DNA from: Candidatus Nitricoxidivorans perseverans | GTDB taxonomy: Bacteria > Pseudomonadota > Gammaproteobacteria > Burkholderiales > Rhodocyclaceae | Direction of reading: 5' to 3' | Assembly: GCA_030246985.1 (NCBI GenBank) | Contig: CP107246.1 | Location: 2,640,354 to 2,704,353, forward strand | Length of the DNA: 64,000 nucleotides | In this document: positions 34,512 to 43,139 of the stretch, piece by piece | Layout: each line of letters starts with the position of its first letter | Position numbering within the stretch: position 1 is the first letter of the stretch | Notes under the pieces: model-generated | What the model saw: only the letters and a program-made list of their open reading frames with translations | What the model was told of the DNA's origin: nothing | The model's database searches: none | Position numbers and translations under genes: made by a program

Positions 34512-35645
34512 ATGAAGAAGCGCGGCACCCTGTTGCTTTCCCTGTTGCTGGCGGTCATGCTGACCGGTTGCAGTGGCCCGATCGTGGAATCTAAAAAGAT
34601 CGAATACAAATCGGCCGGCAAGCTGCCGCCGTTGGAGATTCCACCCGACCTGACCCAGCCGACCCGCGACGAGCGCTACGCCGTGCCGGATATCAGCCCC
34701 AAGGGTACGGCCACCTACTCTGCCTACGCCGGCGAACGCAGCGGCCAGTCGCGCACCACCACCGCCCAGACAGTGCTGCCGCAGGTCGAGAAGATGCGCA
34801 TCGAGCGTTCCGGCAGCCAACGCTGGCTGATCGTACCCGGTACGCCGGACAAGCTCTGGCCCGCCGTCAAGGAGTTCTGGCAGGACATCGGTTTCATCGT
34901 CAACGTCGAGATGGCCGAAGCCGGCATCATGGAAACCGACTGGGCCGAGAACCGCGCCAAGCTGCCGCAAGACATCATCCGCGGCGCGCTCGGCAAAGTG
35001 TTCGACAGCCTCTATTCCACCGCCGAGCGCGACAAGTTCCGCACCCGTCTCGACAAGGGCGGGGAGTCCGACACCACCGAAATTTATATCAGCCACCGCG
35101 GCATGTTCGAAGTGTATGTCGACGAAGGCAAGAGCGAGACCCGCTGGCAGCCGCGCCCGTCAGATCCGGAGCTCGAAGCGGAAATGCTGCGCCGCCTGAT
35201 GGTGCGGCTCGGTGTCGACGAGTCGCGCGCCAAGACGCTGATGGCCGAAGGCCCGCGGGAGGAGCGGGCCAAGCTGGCCCGGTCATCCGACGGTTCAGGC
35301 GCACTGGAACTGCATGAATCCTTCGATCGCGCCTGGCGGCGCGTTGGCCTGGCACTCGACCGCGTCGGCTTCACGGTTGAGGATCGCGACCGCAGTCAGG
35401 GGCTTTATTACGTCCGTTACGTCGATCCGGAAGCCGATGGCCGGAAGAAGGAAGACAAGGGCTTTCTGTCGAAGCTGACCTTCTGGAAGAGCGATAAGTC
35501 GGAGATCAGCCAGATCCAGTACCGCATTCACGTCAAGGGCGAGGGCGGCGCCAGCCTGGTGCGGGTCATGACCCGCGAGGGCGGCATCGACAAGTCGGAT
35601 ACCTCGAAGAAAATCCTCGGCCTGCTGTTCGATCAATTGAAGTAG
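34512..35645 (+). CDS. bamC: outer membrane assembly lipoprotein BamC
   Basis: Lipoprotein of the BAM complex that inserts beta-barrel proteins in the outer membrane (377 aa). The signal peptide ends in lipobox LTGC (Cys about 20). An unstructured N-terminal stretch with PPDLTQPTRDERYAVP, which in E. coli contacts BamD, is followed by two helix-grip domains (about 95-210 and 255-375). GAGAGGG lies upstream of the ATG. Confidence 0.93.
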   Translation: MKKRGTLLLSLLLAVMLTGCSGPIVESKKIEYKSAGKLPPLEIPPDLTQPTRDERYAVPDISPKGTATYSAYAGERSGQSRTTTAQTVLPQVEKMRIERSGSQRWLIVPGTPDKLWPAVKEFWQDIGFIVNVEMAEAGIMETDWAENRAKLPQDIIRGALGKVFDSLYSTAERDKFRTRLDKGGESDTTEIYISHRGMFEVYVDEGKSETRWQPRPSDPELEAEMLRRLMVRLGVDESRAKTLMAEGPREERAKLARSSDGSGALELHESFDRAWRRVGLALDRVGFTVEDRDRSQGLYYVRYVDPEADGRKKEDKGFLSKLTFWKSDKSEISQIQYRIHVKGEGGASLVRVMTREGGIDKSDTSKKILGLLFDQLK

Positions 35646-35700
35646 CGCCATGCGCCGTGATGGAGCGGCCGCAGGGGTTTAACTCGCCCGATCCGCGATA

Positions 35701-35730
35701 AAAAAGGCCAGCCCTAGGGCTGGCCTTTTA
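35701..35730. terminator. bidirectional terminator between bamC and the lipoprotein gene
   Basis: GGCCAGCCC and GGGCTGGCC form a 9-bp stem around TAG, with A residues before and T residues after, so it can stop transcription from both converging genes. Confidence 0.9.
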
Positions 35731-35753
35731 TTTGAAGTACCGGTGGAACCGAA

Positions 35754-35969
35754 TTACTTCTTCGCTTCGGCCGGGGCGGCGGCGGGAGCCTCGGCCGGGG
35801 CGGCGGCGGGAGCCTCAGCCGGGGCGGCGGCGGGAGCCTCGGCCGGGGCGGCGGCGGGAGCCGGGGCGGCGGCGGGAGCCGGGGCCGGAGCGGGAGCAGC
35901 TTCTTCTTTCTTGCCACAAGCGGAAACGGCTAGGGCGAGGAGGGCAGCAACGAGGAGAGAATGTTTCAT
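35754..35969 (-). CDS. small Ala/Pro-rich repeat lipoprotein
   Basis: A 71-aa predicted lipoprotein of unknown function. The signal peptide MKHSLLVAALLALAVSAC ends in the lipobox SAC followed by GKKEE; the mature part is almost wholly Ala, Pro and Glu, built from an 8-residue unit (EAPAAAPA). AAGG lies before the chosen ATG at 35969. Genes of this type (short lipoprotein with Ala/Pro/Glu tail) occur in many betaproteobacteria. The high-GC repeats could also make the length unstable. It faces bamC across a shared terminator. Confidence 0.8.
   Translation of the reverse strand: MKHSLLVAALLALAVSACGKKEEAAPAPAPAPAAAPAPAAAPAEAPAAAPAEAPAAAPAEAPAAAPAEAKK
35767..35880. repeat. 24-bp tandem repeat inside the lipoprotein gene
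   Basis: Four head-to-tail 24-bp units begin at 35767, 35791, 35815 and 35839; the third differs by one base (A for G), and an 18-bp partial unit follows to 35880. Because 24 is a multiple of 3, a change in copy number would keep the lipoprotein frame. Confidence 0.9.
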
Positions 35970-36151
35970 TTGAGTGCCTTTATCGATAAGGTTGATGGAT
36001 GGAAATTTCCGGGCTGGCCGGATCATTCTCCGACCAGCGAGAAATTATAACAACGATATCGGACAATAATCCATCCGGCCGGCGTGGCTACAAGGTCGGC
36101 GTGGAACCGGATCGCGCCATTGCGCGGGAGGGGCTGCTGCGGCGGGGTCAT

Positions 36152-36157
36152 TATAAT
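36152..36157 (+). promoter_or_regulatory. -10 box for rlmD
   Basis: A perfect TATAAT 25 bases before the rlmD ATG. No good -35 box is seen at the matching distance. Confidence 0.4.
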
Positions 36158-36181
36158 TGCGCTTTTTAGCGGCGATTTCCC

Positions 36182-37492
36182 ATGCTCCAAGCCTTCATCG
36201 AATCCCTCGACCAGGAAGGTCGAGGCGTCGCCCATGTGGACGGCAAGACGATCTTCATCGAGGGCGCCCTGCCGGGCGAGGTTGCCGAGTATTCCAGCTA
36301 TCGCAGGAAGCCCTCCTTCGAGAAGGCGCAGGCAACGCGCATCATCAGGGCTTCCAGCCAGCGCGCCGTCCCGCGCTGCCCGCACTTCGGCGTCTGCGGC
36401 GGTTGCAGCATGCAGCACATGGAGCCGTCGGCCCAGACGGCCGCCAAACAGCGGGTGCTGGAGGATGCCCTCTGGCACATCGCGCGCCTGAAGCCGGAGA
36501 CGGTCTATCCGCCGATCGCCGGCGAGAGCTGGGGCTACCGCCAGCGCGCGCGCCTGTCGGTGCGCGACGTCCCGAAGAAGGGCGGCGTGCTGGTCGGCTT
36601 CCACGAGAGACGCAGCAGCTACGTCGCCGTGATGGACTCCTGCGCCGTGCTGCCGCCGAAGGTTTCCGCGCTGATCCCGGAGCTGAAGACGCTCGCGGCG
36701 GGGCTGTCGACGCCCGACCGGCTGCCGCAGATCGAACTGGCCATCGGCAAGGGCGCGAGCGGAGACCAGACGGTGCTGGTGTTGCGCCATCTCCAGCCGC
36801 TGACGCCGGACGACGGAGATCGTCTGCGCCGCTTCGCCGACCTGCACGGCATTGTCTGGTACCTCCAAGCCGGCGGGCCGGAGACGGCGACACCCTTCCA
36901 TCCGGCCGATTGCGCGCCGCTGGCCTACGCCCTGCCCGATTTCGGTGTCGAACTGCGCTTCTCGCCGACCGAGTTTACGCAGGTGAACCACGGCGTCAAC
37001 CGCATGCTGGTGCGCCGCGCCATGGCGCTGCTCCGGCCGCAAGCGGGCGAGCGCATCGGCGATCTCTTCTGCGGGCTGGGCAATTTCAGCCTCCCTATCG
37101 CGCGTTCCGGCGCGTCTGTGCTGGGCATCGAGGGCAGCGAGCCGCTGGTGCGGCGCGCGCGGGAGAACGCGGAACTCAACGGCCTGGCGGATCGCTGCGA
37201 GTTCGGCGTGGCCAACCTGTTCGAGGCGACGCCGGAGAGCTTCGCTGCGCTTGGCCGCTTCGATAAGCTGCTGATCGATCCGCCGCGCGACGGCGCCATC
37301 GCCGTGGTCAAAGCGCTGCCGGACGAGGGCGGGCCGCGGCGCATCGTGTACGTGTCGTGTAGCCCGGCGACGCTGGCGCGCGATGCGGCGGTACTGGTGC
37401 ACGAGAAGGGCTATGCGCTCTCCGGCGCCGGCATCGCCTGCATGTTTCCGCACACCTCGCACGTGGAGTCCATCGCGCTTTTCGAACGCTGA
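36182..37492 (+). CDS. rlmD: 23S rRNA (uracil-5-)-methyltransferase RlmD
   Basis: SAM-dependent enzyme that methylates U1939 of 23S rRNA (E. coli numbering); 436 aa. An N-terminal TRAM domain (about 1-55) is followed by 4Fe-4S ligands in [10 protein letters not shown] plus a later Cys (SCAVLP). The methyltransferase domain has [14 protein letters not shown] for SAM, DPPRDG, and the catalytic Cys in [25 protein letters not shown] at the end is typical of the family. Confidence 0.95.
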   Translation: MLQAFIESLDQEGRGVAHVDGKTIFIEGALPGEVAEYSSYRRKPSFEKAQATRIIRASSQRAVPRCPHFGVCGGCSMQHMEPSAQTAAKQRVLEDALWHIARLKPETVYPPIAGESWGYRQRARLSVRDVPKKGGVLVGFHERRSSYVAVMDSCAVLPPKVSALIPELKTLAAGLSTPDRLPQIELAIGKGASGDQTVLVLRHLQPLTPDDGDRLRRFADLHGIVWYLQAGGPETATPFHPADCAPLAYALPDFGVELRFSPTEFTQVNHGVNRMLVRRAMALLRPQAGERIGDLFCGLGNFSLPIARSGASVLGIEGSEPLVRRARENAELNGLADRCEFGVANLFEATPESFAALGRFDKLLIDPPRDGAIAVVKALPDEGGPRRIVYVSCSPATLARDAAVLVHEKGYALSGAGIACMFPHTSHVESIALFER

Positions 37493-37495
37493 AAC

Positions 37496-37525
37496 AAAAA
37501 CGGCGACCCTCGGGCCGCCGTTTTT
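37496..37525. terminator. bidirectional terminator after rlmD
   Basis: AAAAACGGCG and CGCCGTTTTT make a 10-bp inverted repeat with a 10-base loop. It lies between the converging genes rlmD and the Bax inhibitor-1 gene. Confidence 0.88.
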
Positions 37526-37540
37526 CGGGATTTCATTTTC

Positions 37541-38233
37541 TCAATCGCGCTCGCCGGAGAACGCCATCAGCAGGTGCAGCAGGCTGACGAAGACGTTGTA
37601 GATGTCGAGATACACCGCCAGCGTGGCAGTGACGTAGTTGGTCTCGCCGCCCTGCACGATGCGGTTGATATCGTAGAGGATGTAGGCGGAGAACAGCACC
37701 ACGGCGATGGCGGAGAGCGTCAGCGCCAGCGCGGGAATCTGGAAGAAGATGTTCGCGACCATCGCCACCAGCAGCAGGATCACGCCGGCAAACAAGAACT
37801 TGCCGATGCCGGAGAAGTCGCGCTTCGTGGTGGCGGCAACGCCGGCCAGCGCGAAGAAGATCGCGCCCGTGCCGCCGGCCGCCATGGCGATCAGCGAGCC
37901 GCCGTTGGCGAAGCCCAGCGCCACCTGGAGGATGCGCGAGAGCATCAGGCCCATGAAGAAGGTGAAGCCGAGCAGCAGCAACACGCCCATGCCGCTGTTC
38001 TTGGTGCGCTCGATGCCCCACATGAAGCCCCAAGCCACGCCGAGGAACAGCAGGAAGGCGATGAACGGGCTGCCGGCGAGGAAGGAGAACCGCATCTGGA
38101 TGCCGGCCAGCGCGCCCAGCACGGTAGGCGCCATCGACAGCGCCAGCAGGGCATAGGTGTTGCGCAGGACGCGGTTCTGGCGAAGCGCGGAGTCTTGCGC
38201 GGAAGCGGTGCGGATGATGTCGGTGTTGCTCAT
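37541..38233 (-). CDS. Bax inhibitor-1 / YccA family membrane protein
   Basis: A 230-aa inner-membrane protein with seven predicted helices, ending in the family signature YDINRIVQGGETNYVTATLAVYLDIYN. In E. coli YccA binds and inhibits the FtsH protease; other members are calcium-leak channels. The role here cannot be told from sequence. Transcribed toward rlmD. Confidence 0.93.
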   Translation of the reverse strand: MSNTDIIRTASAQDSALRQNRVLRNTYALLALSMAPTVLGALAGIQMRFSFLAGSPFIAFLLFLGVAWGFMWGIERTKNSGMGVLLLLGFTFFMGLMLSRILQVALGFANGGSLIAMAAGGTGAIFFALAGVAATTKRDFSGIGKFLFAGVILLLVAMVANIFFQIPALALTLSAIAVVLFSAYILYDINRIVQGGETNYVTATLAVYLDIYNVFVSLLHLLMAFSGERD

Positions 38234-38295
38234 GTCGCGGTCTCCGGAAATGGACGCCCTTTAGACTAGGGGCCGAAGGTTAAAGTTTCAAGTGC

Positions 38296-38385
38296 TGGTG
38301 GAGGCGGTGAGATTCGAACTCACGAACGCCTTGCGGCGTTGCCGGTTTTCAAGACCGGTGCATTCAACCGCTCTGCCACGCCTCC
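38296..38385 (-). tRNA. tRNA-Ser(TGA)
   Basis: A 90-nt class II tRNA on the minus strand with acceptor stem GGAGGCG/CGCCTCC, a long variable arm (AACGCCGCAAGGCGTT) and anticodon loop CTTGAAA giving TGA. The CCA end is encoded. The discriminator base reads A73, whereas bacterial tRNA-Ser normally has G73, as the tRNA-Ser(GCT) of this window does. Confidence 0.95.
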
Positions 38386-38427
38386 TGAGGTTCGCGGCGC
38401 GAGGATTGTAGCATCGGTGCGGGATGG

Positions 38428-38883
38428 TCATGGATCGAGGTCGGCGCGCGTGGCGTCGGCCCAGCAGTTGGGCGTCTCATAGAGGCGCACGCGCTCCAGG
38501 CGCAGCCGGTTGCCGTAGGTGTCGCGATAGGCCGGCTCCAGGATGGCGAAGGCGATGCGGGCCAGATTCTCCGCCGTCGGCACCGCATCGAGCAGCACCG
38601 TCTTGTGCTCCGGCAGCGCGGCGAGGAGCCGGACGAGCGCCGTGTCGTCCTTCCATGCGAGGAACGCATGATCCCACGCGCCCACCAGGTGCTCATGCGC
38701 CAACCTTTTGACGTCGGAGAAGTCCATCACCATGCCGTTGTCGGACTGACCGGCGGCCTCGATGACATTTCCCGAAAGCGTGATTTCGATGGCGTAGCGA
38801 TGCCCGTGCAGGTGCCGGCACTGGCTTTTGTGGTCGGGGATCCGGTGGCCGGCGTCGAACTCGATGCGTCGCGTGATCTGCAT
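38428..38883 (-). CDS. queD: 6-carboxy-tetrahydropterin synthase QueD
   Basis: PTPS-fold enzyme of queuosine synthesis, making 6-carboxytetrahydropterin from 7,8-dihydroneopterin triphosphate (151 aa). The zinc His residues are in FDAGHRI and RHLHGHRY; the catalytic Cys precedes them in SQCRHLHGH. The C-terminal part has PTAENLARIAF and ERVRLYETPN. A radical SAM gene is divergent, 48 bases away; it is not QueE-like, so the two need not share a pathway. Confidence 0.92.
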   Translation of the reverse strand: MQITRRIEFDAGHRIPDHKSQCRHLHGHRYAIEITLSGNVIEAAGQSDNGMVMDFSDVKRLAHEHLVGAWDHAFLAWKDDTALVRLLAALPEHKTVLLDAVPTAENLARIAFAILEPAYRDTYGNRLRLERVRLYETPNCWADATRADLDP

Positions 38884-38931
38884 GGGATCGGTGATAAGCT
38901 CGGAGGGGCAGACTATACCATCCGTCCTTCC

Positions 38932-39762
38932 GTGCCAGACCTGCTTACCGTCGAGGACCACCGCCGCGACATCGCGGGCATGACCTACGCCTATCCGGTG
39001 CTGTCGCGCCGGGCCGGTGGCATCTCCATCGGCATCAACCTCAACCCGAACAACGCCTGCAACTGGCGCTGCATCTACTGCCAGGTTCCGGATCTCACGC
39101 GCGGCGGGCCGCCGCCGGTCGACCTGCCGCGACTGGAGTCCGAGTTGGGGCGGCTGCTCGACGACGTCGTGGCGGGACGTTTCGCGGAGGCGGCGGGACG
39201 GCGGCCGATCGACGTCGCCTTCTCCGGCAACGGCGAACCGACCGCCGCGAGGGAATTCCCGGAAGCCGTGGCCATCGCGCAGGCGGCACTGGCGGCGCGC
39301 GGCCTGTCCGGAGAGGTGAAGCTGCGCCTGATCACCAACGGCAGCCTGATCGACCGTGCCGCCGTGCGCGCGGGCATTGCACGCCTGGGCCGCGCCGGCG
39401 GGGAGGTATGGTTCAAGCTGGATGCCGCGACGCCGGCCGCGACGGCGCGCATCAACGGCGTCCGGCCTCGCATCGAGAGCGTCGAACGACGCCTCGCGCA
39501 GTGCGCGAACCTGTGCGAAACCTGGGTGCAGACCTGCGTATTCGCGCTCGACGGGGAAGCCCCGCGGGAGCCTGAACTGTCGGCGTTGCTGTCGCTGCTG
39601 GGCCGGTTCCGCGGCGTTGTCGCCGGCGTCCACCTCTACGGGCTGGCTCGCCCGTCGCGGCAACCGGAAGCCGAGCGCCTGCAACGCCTGACACCGCAAT
39701 GGCTTGAGGCGTTTTCCGCGCGTATCCGGGAAACCGGGCTGACCGTCAAGGTCAGCCCGTGA
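38932..39762 (+). CDS. radical SAM protein
   Basis: About 276 aa with the radical SAM 4Fe-4S motif CNWRCIYC (CxxxCxxC) in the context INLNPNNACNWRCIYCQVP, then the SAM-binding FSGNGEPTAAREFPE and a later ITNGSLID strand. This is a recognisable uncharacterised family with the N-terminal HRRDIAGMTYAYPVLSRRAGG block. To keep that block I chose a GTG start at 38932; the first in-frame ATG (38980) would cut it. No ribosome-binding site is clear. Substrate unknown. Confidence 0.85.
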   Translation: MPDLLTVEDHRRDIAGMTYAYPVLSRRAGGISIGINLNPNNACNWRCIYCQVPDLTRGGPPPVDLPRLESELGRLLDDVVAGRFAEAAGRRPIDVAFSGNGEPTAAREFPEAVAIAQAALAARGLSGEVKLRLITNGSLIDRAAVRAGIARLGRAGGEVWFKLDAATPAATARINGVRPRIESVERRLAQCANLCETWVQTCVFALDGEAPREPELSALLSLLGRFRGVVAGVHLYGLARPSRQPEAERLQRLTPQWLEAFSARIRETGLTVKVSP

Positions 39763-39772
39763 AACAACGTCC

Positions 39773-40069
39773 TCAGGCAGCCTTCTTGTAGGCGGCCCTG
39801 GCCTGCTTTTTCAGATCCTTGAAAAGGGCGGGGTTATTGGACTTCAGAAAGTCGACGACCTCGAAGTCCTCCCGCTTGACCTTGTTGATGTCGATCTGCT
39901 CGACATGCACCAGGCGCAGCAGTTGCTGAACGGGGCGGGGAATGTTGCGGCCGCTTTCGTAGCGGGAACCGCCGCTCTGGGTGACGCCCAGTCTGGACCA
40001 GAATTGCTGTTGGTTGAGACCGAGCTTGCGGCGGATTTCGCGAGCATCAACCTTTTCGACCAGTTTCAT
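39773..40069 (-). CDS. small XRE-type helix-turn-helix protein
   Basis: A 98-aa protein with an N-terminal HTH (REIRRKLGLNQQQFWSRLGVTQSGGSRYESGR in pieces: helix, turn at GLNQQQF, recognition helix around TQSGGSRYE). The C-terminal part is basic and Lys-rich. Such HTH proteins are known from antitoxins and phage-like repressors, but no toxin gene adjoins it. The divergent region toward lysC is AT-rich. Confidence 0.8.
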   Translation of the reverse strand: MKLVEKVDAREIRRKLGLNQQQFWSRLGVTQSGGSRYESGRNIPRPVQQLLRLVHVEQIDINKVKREDFEVVDFLKSNNPALFKDLKKQARAAYKKAA

Positions 40070-40264
40070 GATGACTACTCCTTATTTGGTTAGAACAATC
40101 ATGTATGACAGAGAGAAAAGTGATATTACCGAAGTAATATGGCTCATAGCATAGACAATATTGGAACGCCATACAACCCCCTTTCGACGAATGCCCTCGA
40201 TTTTTTTGTCGGCTAGTTCCTTCGATATCGGTGGCAAAATCTGGTGCGGTTCTTAAAAAGTGGT

Positions 40265-40270
40265 TATAAT
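40265..40270 (+). promoter_or_regulatory. -10 box for lysC
   Basis: A perfect TATAAT 31 bases before the lysC ATG in an AT-rich divergent region (40070-40301). A matching -35 is poor (TGGTGC at 40242-40247). Confidence 0.5.
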
Positions 40271-40301
40271 CAAGCACTTTTAAATCATTTCTTTCCTGAA
40301 A

Positions 40302-41540
40302 ATGGCTTTGATCGTACAAAAGTACGGCGGTACCTCGATGGGGTCGCCGGATCGCATCCGCAACGTCGCTCGACGGGTGGCGCGCTGGAAGGCGCAGGGG
40401 CATCGACTGGTTGTGGTCGTTTCCGCCATGAGCGGTGAAACCAACCGCCTGATCGCCCTGGCCAAGGACGTTTCCCCGCAGCCCGCTCCGCGCGAACTCG
40501 ACGTGATGGTCTCGACCGGCGAGCAGGTCACCATCGCCCTGCTGGCGATGGCGCTCATGGACCTCGGCATCAAGGCCAGGAGCTATACCGGCGGCCAGGT
40601 CAAGATCACTACCGACAGCGCCTTCACCAAGGCTCGCATTCTCGACATCGACGAGGCCAACATCCGGCGCGACCTCGACGAAGACACCGTCGTCATCGTC
40701 GCCGGCTTCCAGGGCGTGGACGACGACGGCAACATCACCACGCTCGGCCGGGGCGGTTCCGATACCTCGGGCGTGGCGCTCGCCGCGGCGCTCAAGGCCG
40801 ACGAATGTCAGATCTACACCGACGTCGACGGCGTATACACGACCGACCCTCGCATCGTGCCCGAGGCGAGGAAGCTCGACCGCATCACCTTCGAGGAAAT
40901 GCTGGAAATGGCCAGCCTCGGCTCCAAGGTACTGCAGATCCGCTCGGTCGAATTCGCCGGCAAGTACAAGGTCAAACTGCGCGTGCTGTCCAGTTTCGAG
41001 GAGGAGGGCCAGGAGACCCTCGGTACCCTGATCACTTTTGAGGAAGACAAGATGGAACAACCGATCATTTCAGGCATCGCCTTCAACCGCGACGAGGCCA
41101 AGCTCACGGTGCTCGGCGTGCCCGACCGCCCCGGCATCGCCTACCAGATACTCGGCGCCATCGCCGAGGCGAACATCGACGTCGACATGATCATCCAGAA
41201 CGTCGGCCACGACGGCACCACGGATTTCTCCTTCACGGTCAATCGCAACGAATTCGTGCGCGCCCGGAAAATACTGGATGAGCTGGTCAAGCCCCATATC
41301 GGCGCCCGCGCCATCGAGGGCGACAACAGGATTTGCAAGGTCTCCGCCGTCGGCGTCGGCATGCGCTCGCACCCCGGTGTCGCCAGCAGGATGTTTCGTG
41401 CGCTGGCGGAGGAGGGCATCAACATCCAGATGATCTCCACCTCCGAGATCAAGATTTCCGTCGTCGTCGACGAGAAGTACCTCGAACTGGCCGTGCGCGT
41501 GCTGCACCGCGCGTTCGACCTGGATCAGGCGGCTGCCTGA
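40302..41540 (+). CDS. lysC: aspartate kinase
   Basis: Phosphorylates aspartate, the first step toward Lys, Thr, Met and diaminopimelate (412 aa). Kinase domain with ALIVQKYGGTSMG at the start, GFQGVDDDGNITTLGRGGSDTSGVALA and the ATP-site TDVDGVYTTDPR. Two ACT domains follow (about 265-405), with the segment VGVGMRSHPGVASRMF and STSEIKISVVVDEKY, so feedback inhibition by Lys/Thr is likely. Length and order fit the beta-proteobacterial enzyme. The product feeds dapA, also in this window. Confidence 0.97.
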   Translation: MALIVQKYGGTSMGSPDRIRNVARRVARWKAQGHRLVVVVSAMSGETNRLIALAKDVSPQPAPRELDVMVSTGEQVTIALLAMALMDLGIKARSYTGGQVKITTDSAFTKARILDIDEANIRRDLDEDTVVIVAGFQGVDDDGNITTLGRGGSDTSGVALAAALKADECQIYTDVDGVYTTDPRIVPEARKLDRITFEEMLEMASLGSKVLQIRSVEFAGKYKVKLRVLSSFEEEGQETLGTLITFEEDKMEQPIISGIAFNRDEAKLTVLGVPDRPGIAYQILGAIAEANIDVDMIIQNVGHDGTTDFSFTVNRNEFVRARKILDELVKPHIGARAIEGDNRICKVSAVGVGMRSHPGVASRMFRALAEEGINIQMISTSEIKISVVVDEKYLELAVRVLHRAFDLDQAAA

Positions 41541-41542
41541 GT

Positions 41543-41572
41543 TTGACCCCGGGAGCGCGCAACGGGTATCAT
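41543..41572 (+). promoter_or_regulatory. promoter of tRNA-Ser(GCT)
   Basis: TTGACC (41543-41548), an 18-base spacer and TATCAT (41567-41572), ending 11 bases before the tRNA. It starts right after the lysC stop codon. Confidence 0.7.
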
Positions 41573-41583
41573 CGCGCTCCTTT

Positions 41584-41676
41584 GGAGACGTGGCCGAGTG
41601 GTCGAAGGCACGCCCCTGCTAAGGGCGCATCTGGGCAAAACCTGGATCCAGGGTTCGAATCCCTGCGTCTCCGCCA
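41584..41676 (+). tRNA. tRNA-Ser(GCT)
   Basis: A 93-nt class II tRNA: acceptor stem GGAGACG/CGTCTCC, G73, encoded CCA, anticodon loop CTGCTAA giving GCT, and a long variable arm. Everything to its right is accessory DNA, so its 3' half is the probable integration target of the island. Confidence 0.97.
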
Positions 41677-41683
41677 GAACGTG

Positions 41684-41716
41684 AAAACCCGCACAGCGCA
41701 AGGCTGTGCGGGTTTT
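41684..41716 (+). terminator. terminator after tRNA-Ser(GCT)
   Basis: AAAACCCGCACAGC pairs with GCTGTGCGGGTTTT around a 5-base loop, with further T residues. A strong rho-independent terminator for the tRNA transcript. Confidence 0.92.
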
Positions 41717-42078
41717 TTACTTTTATGCGAATTCAATCCAAGGCAACACCGAGTTTCTGACTTTTCTTTCTTCGGGGACAATAATTGTCCCCGTATTGTC
41801 CCCGTTGTACCCTGCTCTTATCCTTGTTTTCCGTCCCCGTTTTGTCTCAGCTCCGCCGACTGTGGCGTAGCTGCAAAGGATCTAGGGCTATCCGGAATTC
41901 GTGACTGATGTCGGCTTGGGGGCGATGAAGGCGGGGGGCAGTGACTCAATTCACCACTTTGCCGGTGGCGGATCGGGCGTGAGGATCGGCCTACGTTTCC
42001 CGATTGCGTCGGCACGGATAGCTTGGTTTTGGCCGTCTGATCGGCGAAAATGTGCCGCCCATCTGCCCTCCCGTCATC
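41717..42078. other. gene-free island boundary
   Basis: About 360 bases between the tRNA-Ser terminator and the first island gene. It contains the ATTGTCCCC repeats; the rest shows no credible coding region, tRNA or terminator. The GTCCCCGT motif recurs near 41835. Confidence 0.6.
41774..41803. repeat. ATTGTCCCC repeats, possible integrase arm sites
   Basis: GGGGACAATAATTGTCCCC (41774-41792) is palindromic around one central base, and a further ATTGTCCCC follows at 41795-41803. Short repeats of this sort just downstream of a tRNA gene resemble arm-type binding sites of tyrosine integrases. Assignment is by position and pattern only. Confidence 0.5.
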
Positions 42079-42594
42079 ATGTCCCAAAAGATCCCGAAAG
42101 CCATGGCTGAAAAGTTCGCCGCCATCACAATCTTGGTCGACGCCTTCGCCGCGCAGCATCTCAACGAAGAATATCGCCAGGCGATTCACCAGGTCGTTGG
42201 AGCCTTGGCACGAAAGCGACCGTCACCATTGGTGAGAGGTAAGGAAATTGTTTGGGCGGCGGCGGCTGTTCATGCCGTGGGCAGGGTCAATTTCCTTGAC
42301 GATCCCTCGCAAACCCCGCACTGCAAATCGAAGCTCATCTACCAGCATTTCGGCGTCGGAGAAAGCACCGGGCAGGCCAAGTCCAAGGAAATTCGCGACT
42401 TACTCAAGATGGGCCCGATGTCTCCCGAATGGACCTTGCCCAGCCGACTGTCCAGTAATCCCTTGGCGTGGATGGTTCAGGTGAATGGCCTGATTGTCGA
42501 TGTTCGCGGCATGCCCATCGAATTGCAGCGAGTGGCCTTTGCCAAGGGCCTGATCCCCTTTGTTCCCGCTGAGCAAGATGAAAAGACCGCATGA
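42079..42594 (+). CDS. DUF6398-like protein
   Basis: A 171-aa protein without signal peptide or membrane helix. The pattern RKRPSPLVRGKEIVWAAAAVHAVG, the HTH-like SKLIYQHFGVGESTGQAKSKEIRDLL, EWTLPSRL and the end GLIPFVP match what I remember of the DUF6398 family. Function unknown; the central part looks like a small DNA-binding helix-turn-helix. I chose the ATG at 42079 (MSQKIPKAM). It ends with an ATGA overlap with the next gene, so the two are probably co-translated. Confidence 0.7.
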   Translation: MSQKIPKAMAEKFAAITILVDAFAAQHLNEEYRQAIHQVVGALARKRPSPLVRGKEIVWAAAAVHAVGRVNFLDDPSQTPHCKSKLIYQHFGVGESTGQAKSKEIRDLLKMGPMSPEWTLPSRLSSNPLAWMVQVNGLIVDVRGMPIELQRVAFAKGLIPFVPAEQDEKTA

Positions 42595-43100
42595 GCCGAA
42601 TTCCGCGTAATGCTTTGCTTCAAGCCGTCGCCGCAGTCAAGGCCATGGATGACAAGCAGAAAGAACTGCTTGCCGATGAACTGTTTCGCGTTCAACCGAA
42701 CCTGCTCGGTTCTGCGCTCGTCCTCGCGCGGCTGGGCGTATCGATGGACAAGGTTGGCTTTGCACTCGACATGCTGTTCATTTGCTTTCGGGCCATGAAG
42801 GAATCCGGCCTGACGTGGCCCGTCATTACCGAAGATGAACTGGAGCGTCAATCGCAGCGCTTTGTCGGCATCGTCAAATTTGGCAGTGACCTGGGCGAAA
42901 GCCTGCGAAACCGGTCGATCCAACAGTACGTTGAAGATCATCCAGAGAAAGACCTGCTGGCCTATGTTCAGATGGAGACCATGAGCTGGCTGAAGCGCGT
43001 TGTCACGGAAGAAGCCGACAAGTACGTGATACTGGCGGTTTGGAATTTCGTGAACTGCATCGCCTTCGTTTCGGTGCAGAAGCCGTCGCCTGCGAGGTAG
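42591..43100 (+). CDS. hypothetical protein
   Basis: A 169-aa protein that I do not recognise. It looks all-helical and soluble, with a hydrophobic middle segment (VGFALDMLFICFRAMKESG) and a C-terminal segment (YVILAVWNFVNCIAFVSV). Its start overlaps the stop of the DUF6398-like gene (ATGA), and the next gene starts 39 bases later, so it belongs to the same small operon. Confidence 0.7.
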   Translation: MSRIPRNALLQAVAAVKAMDDKQKELLADELFRVQPNLLGSALVLARLGVSMDKVGFALDMLFICFRAMKESGLTWPVITEDELERQSQRFVGIVKFGSDLGESLRNRSIQQYVEDHPEKDLLAYVQMETMSWLKRVVTEEADKYVILAVWNFVNCIAFVSVQKPSPAR

Positions 43101-43139
43101 ACTCTGCGGAATCCCCTTCGCATCGAATGCCCGCTACAG

